Shown: piece after piece, positions 47,677 through 58,885 of the stretch
How the letters are laid out: each line of letters opens with the position of its first letter
Position numbering within the stretch: position 1 is the first letter of the stretch
DNA from: Dermatemys mawii
Lineage: Eukaryota > Chordata > Testudines > Dermatemydidae
Direction of reading: 5' to 3'
NCBI GenBank assembly: GCA_007922305.1
Contig: ML677385.1
Coordinates: 4,738,336-4,802,335 of the forward strand
Length of the DNA: 64,000 nt
Notes under the pieces: model-generated
The model's input: only the letters and a program-made list of their open reading frames with translations
Told to the model about the DNA's origin: nothing
Database searches by the model: none
Position numbers and translations under genes: made by a program

Positions 47677-48555
47677 TTCCCTCATAAAAGAGACAACTAT
47701 GAGTGCTGTTTCTCAGAGACCCTGACAGCTGGAAATACAATACCCTGCACCAAGACTGCACATTACCTTTAGCCCCCATTAACAGGTGAAAAACTGCAGT
47801 GCAGGCTCCACCGCTTTGTAACAATCTATGTCCTTGTCGGCCTAACGACAAAGACAGTGAGGAAACTTGGAAGCCAGGGTGTCTCAAATGACTGCTTATT
47901 GTTCTGTCCCTTGAGCCATTTCCATCTCCGTTAATCTGATCAAAGTGACCCTTCAAATTCAATTCTTTTGACTTTTCCCTTTGCTTTTCATTTTTATTTA
48001 ATTTCCAAACTTCATAAAATTGTAATTATGGCTCCCTGGCCATTTTCTCCTTTACCTCTCTTTCCTCTCTTTTAACAGATTCTTAATCCTCACCAATTAA
48101 AAGACTTTCATATTTATGTTCCTGATTGTCACTTCTACAGTTATTCTTTTATTTCACAGTCACTGTATTAAATTAATTGTTTGGTGAAATGACCATTTCA
48201 TTTGGCATTTGGAGAATAAACAATTAAGTCTTTGAGGCATTTGTAAAAGTATGATCATGATTCTAGACAGATCCCTGAGTAATTTCTATAAAATAATCAA
48301 AATGAAGCAGATTCATTTTCAACATAATTTACACTTTGTTGGCTGCAGCCTTCATTTCATTCTTTCCCAATAATTTTGTTTTATATTCACTTGGAACAGG
48401 TAAATTATTGTCTATTTAAATAAAAAGCTCAAATCTTAGGAGCTCATAGAATTCTAGAAGAGAGTTCCTTTTGAAAAATAGATCAATTCATTCCTGAGCA
48501 TCCTTTAAAATCAAACCTATAGAAAGGAAAATCAGTACCACTATCATGATATATC
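47677..48555. other. AT-rich non-coding stretch
   Basis: Repeat-free AT-rich sequence, especially 48180-48440; a weak candidate for conserved non-coding DNA. No gene. Confidence 0.35.
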
Positions 48556-48563
48556 CTTTATAA
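48556..48563. repeat. Left target duplication of hAT MITE
   Basis: CTTTATAA, identical to 49457-49464. Confidence 0.9.
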
Positions 48564-49456
48564 CAGGTGTCTCAAACTCAAATGACCACGACTGCCACAT
48601 GAGGACTAGTGCATTGACCCGAGGGCCGCATCACTGACACCCCCCATCTCTGCCCCTGGTCCTGCTCCCACTCCACCCCTTCTATGAGGCTTTTCCCTGT
48701 CCCGCCTCTTCCCATGCCTTCCCTGCCCCATTCCAACCCTTTCCCCTAAGTCCCCACCCCAACGCTGTCCCCTCCCTGCCCCCAAGGGGTGCAGAAGGGT
48801 GCAGGATGTAGCGGGGTCTCGGGGAAGGGAGTTGAGGTACAGGAGGTGTGCAGGGTGCGGCAGGGGCCTCAGGGCAGGGAGTTGGGGTGCAGGAGGGGTG
48901 CGGGATGTGGCAGGGGGCTCAGGGCAGGGAGTTGGGGTGGAGGAGGGGTGCGGAATGCAGCAGAGGGCTTAGGAAGGGAGTTGGGGTGCAGGAAGGGTTC
49001 AGAGTGCGAGCTCCAGCCTGGTGCCTCTTACCTAGAGGCTCCGGCCCCATGCTGCTCCACTCCAGGAAACTGCTGCAACCAGTCTCTGCAGCCCCAGGAA
49101 GGAGGCGGGGGGAGCTCAGGGTTCCCTGCATGTGCTGCTCTTGCTTCCTCCAGGTAACTCCCACAAAGCTCCCATTGGCCGCGGTTCCCTGTTCCCAGCC
49201 AATGGGAGCTTTGGGGGGCGGTGCCTGGAGGGAGGCAACGTAGGAGCCCTCTGACTCCTCCCCCTTCCCTCCTCTCCTGAAGGGATGTGCTGCAGCTGCT
49301 TCAGAAAAAGGTGCGGCACTCAGCACAGACATAGGTGGGGGTGGGGAGGCGTAGGGAGCTTGGGAGTGCTGGTGGGGGAGCGAGGATCTTCGCGGGCCAC
49401 AGGGACAGGCTTGGCGGGCCACATGTGGCCCGTGGGCTGCATGTTTGAGACCCCTG
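48564..49456. mobile_element. hAT-type MITE, 893 bp, with internal minisatellite
   Basis: The left end CAGGTGTCTCAAAC and the right end reverse complemented CAGGGGTCTCAAAC differ at one position. A perfect 8-bp duplication CTTTATAA flanks the element. Subterminal GGGCCGCA / GGGCCACA words repeat. It holds a 50-bp-unit minisatellite on the left and, at 49167-49210, a perfect 13-bp-arm hairpin AGCTCCCATTGGC...GCCAATGGGAGCT. Three long GC-rich frames inside (48789-49422) have repeat composition and are not genes. Confidence 0.92.
48777..49000. repeat. 50-bp minisatellite inside the hAT MITE
   Basis: The word GGGAGTT recurs at 48827, 48877, 48927 and 48976, spacing 50, 50 and 49. Each unit reads roughly GTTGGGGTGCAGGAGGGGTG then CGGNATGTGGCAGGGGGCTC. 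A partial unit precedes the first. Confidence 0.9.
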
Positions 49457-49464
49457 CTTTATAA
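49457..49464. repeat. Right target duplication of hAT MITE
   Basis: CTTTATAA, identical to 48556-48563. Confidence 0.9.
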
Positions 49465-49924
49465 CCCTTAAGCTAAACCTCTTTACCCCAATTTACCAAT
49501 GTAGATTTACTTTTATATTATTTCAACCTCACTGCGTTTCTCGGTGACAAAAACTGGAGACTCGAGGCATCTTGAATATAGAATTTTGAAAAGAAAGAAT
49601 ATAAAATGTTTTTTCCTTAAGTATTTTAATGTCTTTTAACCTAGCATCTCTCAGGAGCTTCTGGGATGCCATTCTGTTAAAAATGTTTTGTTTAAATATT
49701 GGAGTTTCATATAACTAGACATGATTCAAAACATATGAACTTTGTTAGAGAATCAGTTACCATTTGCTAATATAGACATATATTCTAATTACAGCATCTT
49801 CTACCACAAAATGGTGATCAATAATAATCAATTTGCATTCATGGACAGGTAGTGCTCACAATTCACATAAATACTGGATTTCAGTGCGTTTACAGTATTC
49901 ATAGCATAATTTTAGGGGAGGAGC
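49465..49924. other. AT-rich non-coding stretch
   Basis: Nothing recognisable before the CR1 copy. Confidence 0.4.
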
Positions 49925-50059
49925 TATTAATGAAGATTCCCTACTAATAAGGAGGAGAAAATGGATGATGATAAAATACAGGTAGGATCTGATGAGAAAC
50001 AGTCAAATGAAAAAACTTATTCAGTTACATCATGTAATGGCAGACAGCTAAAACGTGAC

Positions 50060-50745
50060 AAGTTTTTAAAGTGCTTATAGACCAATGCTAGAAGTCAAAG
50101 ATGGGTGAACTAGAGTGCCTTGTATTAAATGAGGATTAAATGAGGATATTGATATATTATCTCTATGGATAATAATTCCATGCTTGAATAATAAGATAAC
50201 AGTAGGACTATATTACCGACCATCTGACCAAGATGGTGATAGTGACTGTGAAATGCTCAGGAAGATTAGAAAGGCTATTAAAATAAAAAACCTCAATAAT
50301 AATGGGTAATTTCAACTATCCCCATATGGACTGGGTACATGTCACCTCAGGCTGGGATGCAGAGATAACGTTTCTTGACACCTTAAATGACTGCTTCTTG
50401 GAATATCTAGTCCTGGAACCCACAAGAGGAGAGGCAATTCTTGATTTAGTCCTAAGTGGAGCAGAGGATCAGGTCCAAGAAGTGAATATAGCTGGACCAC
50501 TTGGTAATAGTAACCATAATATAATTAAATTTAACATCCCAGTGGTGGAGAAAACATCACAGCAGCCCAACATTATAGCATTTAATTTCAGCAAGGGGAA
50601 CTACACAAAAATGAGGAGGTTAGTTAAACAGAAATTAAAAGGTACAGCACCAAAAGTAAAATTTCTGCAAGCTGAATGGAAACTTTTTAAAGATATCATA
50701 ATAGATGTATACTCCAACTTAAATGTATCCCCCAAATTTTTTTAA
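50060..50745 (+). pseudogene. CR1 ORF2 endonuclease, C-terminal part
   Basis: Upstream patches read NARSQRWVN-like sequence and LYYRPSDQDGD, then the frame at 50302 gives MGNFNYPHMDWVHVTSG, which is the GDFNxPxIDW block of APE-type endonucleases with the Asp replaced by Asn. EPTRGEAILDLVLS and GNSNHNIIKFNI (the S-D/N-H active-site block of the family) follow. The N-terminal catalytic part of the endonuclease is missing or unreadable. Confidence 0.85.
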
Positions 50746-51229
50746 AAAACATAATAAGTGAACCAAAAAAGAGCCACCGTGGCTAAATAACAAAGTAAAA
50801 GAAGCAGTGAGAGGCAAAAAGGCATCCTTTAATAAGTGGAAGTTAAATCCTAGTGAGGAAAATAGAAAGGAGCATAGACTCTGGCAAATGAAGTATAAAA
50901 ATACGATTAGGAAGGCCAAAAAACAATTTGAAGAACAGCTAGCCAAAAGACTCAAAAAGTAATAGCAAAAAATATTTTAAGTATGTCAGAAGCAGGAAGC
51001 TGGCTAAACAACCGGTGGGGCCACTGGATGACTGAGATGCTAAAGGAGCACTCAAGTATGATAAGACCATTGCAGAGACACTAAATGAATTCTTTGCATC
51101 GGTCTTCACAAGTTGAGGATGTGAGGGAGATTCCCAAACCTGAGCTATTCTTTTTAGATAACAAATCTGAGGAACTGTCCCAGATTGAGGTGTCATTAGA
51201 AGAAGTTTGGAATAAATTGATAAACTAAA

Positions 51230-52520
51230 GAGTAATAAATCACCAGGACCAGAATTCACCCAAGAGTTCTGAAGGAATTCAAATGTGAAATTGCAGAACT
51301 ACTAACTGTAGTCTGTAACCTATCATTTATATCAGCTTCTATACCAAATGAATGGAGGATAGCTTATGTGACTCCAGTTTTTAAAAAGGGCTCCAGAGGT
51401 GATCCCAGCAATTATAGGCCAGCAATCTTGATTTCAGTACCGACCAAACTGGTTGAAACTATATTAAAGAACAAAATTGTCAGACATGTAGATGAACATA
51501 ACTTGTTGAGGAAGAGTCGACATAGTTTTTGTAAAGGGAAATCATGCCTCGCTAGTCTACTAGAATTCTTTGAGGGGGTCAACAACCATGTGGACAACAG
51601 GGATCCAGTGGATATAGAGTAGTTAGATTTTCAGAAAGCCTTTGACATGGTTCCTCACCAAAAAGTTTTAAGCAAAGTAAACTGTCATGGGATAAGAGGG
51701 AAGGTCCTCTCATGGATTGGTAACTGGCTAAAAAATAGGAAACAAAGGTTAGGACTAAATGGTCAGTTTTCAAATGGAGAGAGATGTCCCCCAGGGGTCT
51801 GTATTGGGACCAGTCCTATTCAACATATTCATAAATGATCTGGAAAAAGGGGTAAACAGTGAGGTGTCAAAATTTGCAGATGATACAATACTACTCAAGA
51901 TAGTTAAATCCCAGGCAGATTGTGAAGAGCTACAAAAGGATCTCTCAAAACTGGGTGTCTGGGCAACAAAATGGCAGATGAAATTCAATATTGCTAAATG
52001 CAAAGTAATGCACATTGGAAAGCATAATTCCAACTATACATATAAATGATGGGGGTCTAAATTGGCTGTTACCACTCAAGAAAGGGATCTTGGAGTCATT
52101 GTGGACAGTTCTCTGAGAACATCCCTTGAATGTGCAGCAGAAGTCAAAAAAGCAAACTGAATGATGGGCATCATTAAGGAAGGGATAGATAATAAGACAG
52201 AAAATATCATATTGCCTCTATATAAATCCATGGTATACCCACATCTTGAATACTGCATGCAGATGTGATCACCCCATCTCAAAAAAGATATATTGGAATT
52301 GGAAATGGTTGAGAAAAAGACGACAAAAATGATTTGTGGTATGGAACGGCTGACATATGAGGAGAGGTTAATAAGACAGGGACTTTTCAGCTTGGAACAG
52401 AGACCACTAAGGAGGGATATGATAGAGGTCTATAATATCATGACTGGTGTGGAGAAAGTAAATAGGGAAGTGTTGTTTACTCCTCATAACACAAGAACTA
52501 GGGGTCAGTAAATAAAATTA
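51230..52520 (+). pseudogene. CR1 ORF2 reverse transcriptase
   Basis: Motifs in order: EWRIAYVTPVFKKGSRGDPS, NYRPAILISV, HSFCKGKSCLASLLEF, LDFQKAFDMVPHQ, then after a frame change VPQGSVLGPVLFNIFIND and the catalytic FADDTILL (FADD codons at 51873-51884), followed by WQMKFNIAKCKVMHIGK and, near 52370, RQGLFSLEQRPLRRDMIEVY. Lesions include a TAG at 51620-51622 and a frame change near 51780, plus others around 52050-52290. The core catalytic residues are intact, yet the frame is not. Confidence 0.9.
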
Positions 52521-53923
52521 ATAGGCAGCAGGTTTGAAACAAACAAAAGGAAGTATTTCTTCACACAATGCACAGTCAACTTGTGGAACTCTTTGCCAGA
52601 GGATGTTGTGAAGGCCAAGACTATAACATGGTTCAAAAATGAACTAGATCAATTCATGGAGGATAGGTCCATCAATGGCTATTAGCCAGGATGTGCATAG
52701 ATGGTGTCCCTAGCCTCTCTTTGCCAGAAGCTAGGAATGGGTGACAGTGGATGGATCACTTGATGATTGCTTGTTCTGTTCATTCTCTCTGGGGCACCTG
52801 GTATTGGTTGCTGTTGGAAGATAGGATGCTGGGCTGGATGGACCTTTGGGTCTGACCCAGTATGGCTGTTCTTATGTTCTTATGTTGTTAATTGTTCATC
52901 AAAGGGTTAACTATTCTGGATGGTTTGAATGTTCAGAAATTCATTTATTTTCTACTTGCTAATATTCAGAAGAAGATAATTAAGAATAATTATGTGATAA
53001 TAATTAGTAATCACCTTTCAGAATTTATAGAAAACTGGATAATCTGTAACAGCACAATTCCATATTTGTTACGTGCCAGTTATCTGTAAAAGTAGAATTT
53101 CTGAAATAGACAGCAATATTTCATGGGAAAGCTTTGGAAATAACCACCAAGATCTGGCTTGGTGGTGTAGCAGCAAGATAACATGTTATCCCTTGGGAGT
53201 TCAGTTTTTGATCCCTGGGATTGCTGCAAAAAGAGTATGTTCTGCCGTGGGGACAAACTTTAGAAGACAGGCATGGCTTACTACTCTCACCTACCCCATC
53301 TGGAGTAGCACTGATGAAGCCTAAGGGGCTCTGTTCAAACTTCTTCATCAGAAAGGGATAACCATGAAAGAGGAGAGTAAAAATGGGAGAGGGAAATCTG
53401 AAAATTCCACAATATGTCTGGGAGAAAAGAAGCAATAACACTTTTTGGCGACTGCTGCAGCCACCATGCATATCAAGGGCAGATTCACCCATGGAGTCAC
53501 AGATCTTCAAAAGTATTTAGGCACCTGAAATCAATGGGTGTTACACAAAATAAAAATGATATTTTTAGTTTAATAGAAAAGTGAATGTGTAAAAAAAAAA
53601 AAAGATCCAGAATGCAGTACATTTACATATAAGGAAATTGTATTTATATCACTATTCACTCTCCTTCTTTCTCCAGTTTCAAAGCAAAGTAGTCAAAGCA
53701 AGTAAAGGGAATAACTAATACCTTAAAAACCCTGCTTTGTTAAAAAAGTTAAAAGTAAATATGAATTTATGCCTTGTTGGGAAACAAATGCTATTCATAA
53801 ATTGGTTTAAAAAGTAAGAAACCAGGGATTTGAGATCACTTATTGGTTAAAGGAAATGAGGGATGAATAACAGTAATAAATGGCTGTGATTTGGTCACAG
53901 CAAAGTCATGTAGTTATCCTCTT

Positions 53924-53957
53924 TTGCTAGAGGATATCAGCTGATATCCTCTAGCAA
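53924..53957. repeat. 34-bp perfect palindrome
   Basis: TTGCTAGAGGATATCAG is followed directly by its exact reverse complement, with no spacer. The next base pair outward does not match. It can form a cruciform in the DNA. No wider element was recognised around it. Confidence 0.95.
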
Positions 53958-54530
53958 TATAGCTCATCTGGTGATCTGGCTGTAATTGGGAATAAAACCG
54001 ACTCACATTTTAAAGCAGTTCTGTGCCTTTGGAAGCTTATTGTAGGCTCTATTTCAAGAGGCATTTAAAAAAAATCTCTTTAAAGCCTTCCCAAAAGTAT
54101 CTTAATAATTTTTGATTTTGGCTATTTCTTTGAACCCATATTTGCATTGAAACACTGGTTGACCTTTTCCCTTTCAGTCACAATACAATTATGATAAGGA
54201 GGAGCTACATAATATCTAGCAACATTACACAAATCTGGGAAACAGCACATAAAATTAGCACCTAGACAAAGATGACCTTTCAAATCAGTTTCGGGGTCTC
54301 CTTATTCATACTTGTTCCATCATGCCTATTCAGCATTGGTTTGTATTGGGGTGGCATGGAGCTGTATTAACGCTGGGCTTTTCCAGAATTCTTTGGCACA
54401 CAGGAGAACCATAATTCCTACCATACAGCTGATCCCATACCCCAGCCCAATAGGCAAAGAGAGGAGGCCTATGACCCTGCCCTTCTGCATTTGCTATGGA
54501 TTGTGGTGCTTCCCCAGAGGCGCATGATGG

Positions 54531-54645
54531 GGCCTTAAGAAGAAATAAAAATGCCAGACCAGTTACTCTAAGGTCTTTAAAGATTTTATGCTGCTCAGTT
54601 GGCCTGAGAGTAGCTGGTCTGGTATTTTTAGTTCCTCATAAGGCC
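54531..54645. repeat. Inverted repeat with about 40-bp arms
   Basis: The left arm GGCCTTAAGAAGAAATAAAA plus ATGCCAGACCAGTTACTCT pairs with the reverse complement of the right arm (AGAGTAGCTGGTCTGGTA onward to AAGGCC at 54645) at most positions. The loop is about 35 bases. It may be a short fold-back transposon. Confidence 0.7.
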
Positions 54646-56324
54646 TTTTATTAACACACTGCTAGGCACCTGTATCACATGGTACAACTACAGCATATTA
54701 GTGATCATATTGTGTGTCATGTCCACCTGGGGACATTATGGCTATACAGCAATCAAGAGGTGAACAGATGGTCCCACTTTTACTCTCGTTTCTTCCATTT
54801 CCTTCTTTCCTCCTTTCTCCATAACGGTTCTGTTGCCTCTGCTATTTTTAGGTAAAAGCTGGGCAAAGATTTCTTTGAAACACTTTTCTTTAATTAGCTT
54901 GTAGAGGTCACTACAGAGCAATATGATGTTCACCTTCCACCCCTTATGGCTAGGATTGAGGTTGGCTGAATACTGCCTAACGTAGTAGTCACAAATCTTT
55001 GTTAAAAGAAGACATCTGCAACCTCTTCACTTTCCTGGAGCAGTCACACAAAAATGTTGTGTGAAGAGAAAATGTTGTACTCATGAAAATGTGATGAATA
55101 TTCAACCCAGTAGGCTTTGCCTGGCTGTCTTGAAAGTATTTGTGCACTTGGGAGTCATCCAATCAGGAAACAGGAAAAATACTTAATTGAAAAAGATACC
55201 TAGGTCCATAGAGAATTGTGACTAGCAAATACTTGAGTTCTGTGGTGGGTAGATCCAGAGTCATCCGTAGCCTGAAACAGGTTCACATAAACCATTCATT
55301 GAATAGTTCGGAACAACGGACATTTTTCTGAGTGTTCTCACTGAAGATTGTTTGATTTACCTCCTTTTTATCTGTACCAAACAGTTCACCAATCTCTTCC
55401 CAGACACCTCCACTATTCACATATTACTTCCTAGTTTTAAAGAATTATGTTCCTTTTCCTCAGGGATTATTTCTCATCTTTTACTCTGTCTGTTTGTCTG
55501 TAAATATTTCATTTCCAGCACAGAAGTTGCTTGTAGCTGATTATCACTTTGGAATGGTTCCCAATACGTAAAAGATGGACAAATTTCTGCTTTTTAAATC
55601 TCCTCCAGTTTCACAGAAGACCAAGGAAGATGCAAATGGATAAACAGTCAGTCTGATTTTCGCTGAGAGAGCAACCTTCTTTCTTAGTCAATGAACAGGT
55701 CCCTGACATCCTTTCCTGACAGCTTTAGGATTGGGCCTTTAGTGTTAATGCCAATGCTGTGATTTAAAGCTTTAGGACAAAATTATTCTCTTGCCTGCAG
55801 TGATGTAAATTCTTTAATTTCAAGGAAGAAATTAGACTGATTTCAGTGGAGTTTCCTGGGATTTACTGTGGTGCAAATTAGATCAGAATATGGCCCCTGG
55901 TCCTTGAAGCTCTAACACAACAGCTCACTGAATCACTGCCCTGCTTTTTTCATGTTTACGGTTATACCCTTTTCAGACAGAATGTCGTTCTCATATAAAG
56001 AAAAACTCCACCCATCTGCCTGGAAATCTAGAAGCTCAAATCATCAGGAAGCACTGTGGAGTCTTCCTAATAAACTGTGTTGTGTATCTGAAAATAAAGG
56101 AGTTGTTTTTAATTCTAATTGGCATTTCCGCCTGGTGAGGACATTCATCTGGCAGAAAAGTGGTATAATTTTACCATTGCCACAACAGGAGCTCAGTGGG
56201 AGAGACTGTAAGCAAACCTGTCAGTGGATTTCAAACTTGTTGGATCATTAGACTGCAAAATTGAATGCTTAGGAGCTAGATTGTGTCAGGCCTATTTGAA
56301 GATGTCCTTGCTGGAAGGGGTGGG

Positions 56325-56430
56325 ATTTTGCAGGAATGGGTGGCTAAAATTCTGTGGCCTGCGTTGTGCAGAGGTCAGACTAGATGATCATAATGGTCCC
56401 TTCTAACCTTAGAGTCTATGAGTCTATGAG
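56325..56430 (+). repeat. CR1 LINE 3' end
   Basis: GCCTGCGTTGTGCAGAGGTC, then GACTAGATGATCATAATGG and TCCCTTCTAACC followed by AGTCTATG repeated twice at the end: a short CR1 copy of a different subfamily from the one at 52.9 kb, as its octamer is AGTCTATG rather than TTCTTATG. Confidence 0.85.
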
Positions 56431-57419
56431 AGAGAAAGTGGGTACCAGAAACTCTTTCCTGCCAGAAACTTCGGGCCCAGGACCTAAGCACAATAGGAAT
56501 CCTTGCTCTGAAAGAACATGATGCCTCCAAGAGCGCTCCTTAGGATACTGTATTTCTGCAGTTCCCCCAATACAGAGCTGACCATCTAGCAGATCAATGA
56601 ATTTGGCCCTAAGTCCACTTCACAGCAGTCCCTGGGGGAATGCAATGCTCTATAGCAGCTCTAAGGTATTCTGGGACTGGGTTATAAGGATCAGGGAGCC
56701 ACAACCAGCAACTTGTGTCCTCCTCACCCCCCGCTCCCTATGCCAGAGCATCCATGTGTGGGTTTGGGAAGGTGGAGAATCTAGTCTATCCCATAACATG
56801 TAAACAAATGTTACATTTTTGTAAACAGATAATTTTTAATAGAAAATAATTATACACTGAAATGAAAAGAGAGAAATGGCACCATCAGTTATCAGAAACA
56901 AAGTTCTTTGTTGATTGTATTGTCTGGTTTACCAGTGTAAAAGCTGATGGTGTAAGTACGAATTACCTGAACTGATGGTTTCTCATATTAAAGCATGGTG
57001 TCATAATATTAGCATTATAATTCAGGAAACACAGTTTGAATTCTGCAAAGCAAGCGGATGATTCATGTGCATTAGTCACCGTTTCTTGTCATAACAATCT
57101 CTGGTCCATAAAGGTGCTCGTCATGTTTTAACTCTAAGTAGCTACTATGGTAACTTGTCACAGTTTTACCTTGCTGGGGGAACCTATAAGAGATCATCAT
57201 ATTCCAGTTCAGCAAGAGAATCAGGGCAGAGAATCTGTTGATGCAAGTTGCATATCATTTCCTTTCTGCTAATACATGCCTCAAATGACCTTTCTCTGAC
57301 ATAATCTGAGCTGCATCACTAACATTAAAAAACTGTTGTTTGTGGTATTTTAGACAGTTGTCAAACTACATAAAAGTCTTCACATCCAAGGCAATTTGAA
57401 ATAATTTGTCAAATAAAAT
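56431..57419. other. Non-coding stretch
   Basis: No recognisable gene or element. Confidence 0.4.
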
Positions 57420-57545
57420 TATGTGAGACACAGGTGTCTGATGCTTTATTGAAACCTAAGTACAGTGCATCTACCATGATCCCTTCATCCATCTACTAAT
57501 TTTGTAATTCTGTCAGAAGATGCATGTTTGTCTGGTAACATTTGA
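57420..57545 (-). pseudogene. CR1-like RT fragment, antisense
   Basis: The minus strand reads DRITKLVDG, then after a shift DEGIMVDALYLGFNKASD, matching the RT block in which a VDEGKAVDVIYLDFSKAFD-type sequence contains the first catalytic Asp; here that Asp is changed (LGF). A short, old scrap of a CR1-type LINE. Confidence 0.65.
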
Positions 57546-58162
57546 TGGATTTGTTACAAACCTGTTCTGCTCATCACTTGTGACTCCCTCACTTCTTCCT
57601 CCACCTTTTAGTTTATGCACAAATGCAGTAATGATGCCTCTTTACTCAACTAATCTGCCACTTCTGAGTATTCAGGATAATATCTGTGACTTTATTGGCT
57701 GAAGTACATTTTTCTTACACCTTACTCCTATTTGCTCTTCAGGGCTAACACAAATAAGAAAGAATGAGCTGCTATTCTTGCTGCAGATCATTAAGTTCTG
57801 ATGGCAGGATATTTATTGTGGTGATGGCTGAGACAGAAAGAAACCGGTTTGATCTTCAGGTGCCAGGTTGAGTTTGTGGATTAAAACCCTTATCCTGTTC
57901 CATGTAAACTGTGCATAACTGATCTGGAAAGAGAATAAGTATGGAAGTCCATGATGCCATTTTTACAGTCACTTTTTGCAGGATAAATTTCCTTTAACTC
58001 CTTGTAGGTCTGGAGCACTAAAATGGTCAGTTCTAAAGACAAGCGTGTGGGCTTCAATTTTCTGTGGGGGTTGAGCACTTAACTCCCTTAGGTTCTTTTG
58101 AAAATTCAGCCATACTGTGCAGTAGAGAACACTTCAGACACACGACTATCATGTATAACTAG
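57546..58162. other. Non-coding stretch
   Basis: No recognisable gene or element. Confidence 0.4.
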
Positions 58163-58251
58163 TAGGGCTGGCTAGAAGAAAAGGATTCCATTTTGCAAAA
58201 AATGCTGAGGCTTCAGCATTCTGTTTCACTCTGCATCTGAGGGAGAGGAAG

Positions 58252-58532
58252 GGTATGTCTACACTGCAATTGGACATCCATAGCTGGCCCATGCCAGCTG
58301 ACTCAGACTCACAGCACTCAAGCTATGGGGCTCTTTAATTTCAGAATAGATTCAGACTCAGACTGGAGCCTTGGGTCTAGGACCCTGAGAGGTGGGAGGG
58401 TCTCAGAGCTTGGGTTCCAGGCTAATCCCAAACTTCTATGCTGCAATTAAACAGCTCTTAGCCTGAGCCCTGTGAGCCTGAGACAGCTGGCATGGGCCAG
58501 CCACAGGTATCTAATTGCAATGTACACATACC
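58252..58532. mobile_element. MITE with long terminal inverted repeats, 281 bp
   Basis: The left arm GGTATGTCTACACTGCAATT pairs with the reverse complement of the right end, GGTATGTGTACATTGCAATT (two mismatches over 20 bases). Pairing continues inward through TGGCTGGCCCATGCCAGCTG-like sequence for over 60 bases. There is no coding. Target duplication is unclear, so the superfamily is open. Confidence 0.85.
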
Positions 58533-58579
58533 AGAAGAGAGACTGACCAAAGAGTAGCCAATACTTAGCATTAGGGCAT

Positions 58580-58672
58580 TCACCTGAGGTGTGGGCAGTG
58601 ACCCAGGTTCATGTCCCTGATCTGCCTGATTCAGAGCAGAGCCTGGGTGTTGTATCCCACGTACCAGGTGAG
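58580..58672. repeat. Fold-back repeat with a tRNA-like core
   Basis: TCACCTGAGGTGTGGG pairs with CCCACGTACCAGGTGAG, and inner ACCCAGGTTCATGTCCC resembles a box B region. Probably a fold-back derived from a tRNA-type SINE; no functional tRNA can be folded from it. Confidence 0.5.
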
Positions 58673-58885
58673 ACCCCAAACAAACCCATTTGTGTATTTG
58701 CTCTTCTAGGCTGGCTGGAGCTGAATCTCTTTGATCTGGCAGGAAATTCCATGCTGGACCCAAGAAACCTTCCTGATGAAAGTTACATCAAAAGTAAATA
58801 ATTTCTACAGGAAGTTTCAGTTTCAATGAATTGTCATTTCTCGACACAAAAAGCTTTGTTGAAAAATTCCCATCCAACTCTTCTA

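Larger units (their letters stand above)
49925..52886 (+). mobile_element. CR1 LINE, 5'-truncated, about 3 kb
   Basis: The copy begins within ORF2 upstream of the endonuclease C-terminal half and runs to the CR1 3' end, which closes with GTCTGACCCAGTATGGC and then two and a half copies of the octamer TTCTTATG (about 52869-52886). This terminal octamer array is the CR1 signature. Order: endonuclease C-terminal part, linker, RT, C-terminal domain, 3' UTR, all on the plus strand. It is decayed by several stops and shifts. As usual for CR1, no clear target duplication is seen. Confidence 0.92.
52887..56324. other. Non-coding stretch
   Basis: No gene supported. It contains a fold-back relative near 53503-53540, an A run near 53591-53603, a perfect palindrome and an inverted repeat (both listed). 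Frames at 53073-53510 lack motifs. Confidence 0.4.
58163..58885. mobile_element. Composite of nested MITE-like repeats
   Basis: The outer ends, GTAGGGCTGGCTAGAAG on the left and AAATTCCCATCCAACTC on the right, look like a decayed inverted pair of a GAGCTGGNNG-type MITE. Inside lie a second MITE (58252-58532) and a fold-back (58580-58672). This suggests later insertions into an older element. The outer assignment is weak. Confidence 0.35.

Noticed and set aside
48777..49000. Regular repeats considered as a CRISPR-like array
   Set aside because: Units are contiguous 50-bp tandem copies without unique spacers, in vertebrate DNA.
48789..49422. Frames of 122, 131 and 167 codons rich in Gly, Arg and Pro
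   Set aside because: They are created by the 50-bp minisatellite and GC-rich interior of a hAT MITE.
53150..53240. tRNA-like segment GGTGGTGTAGCAGC...GTTCAGTTTTTGATCCC
   Set aside because: Box A and box B are only partly matched and no cloverleaf can be drawn; at most a decayed SINE head.
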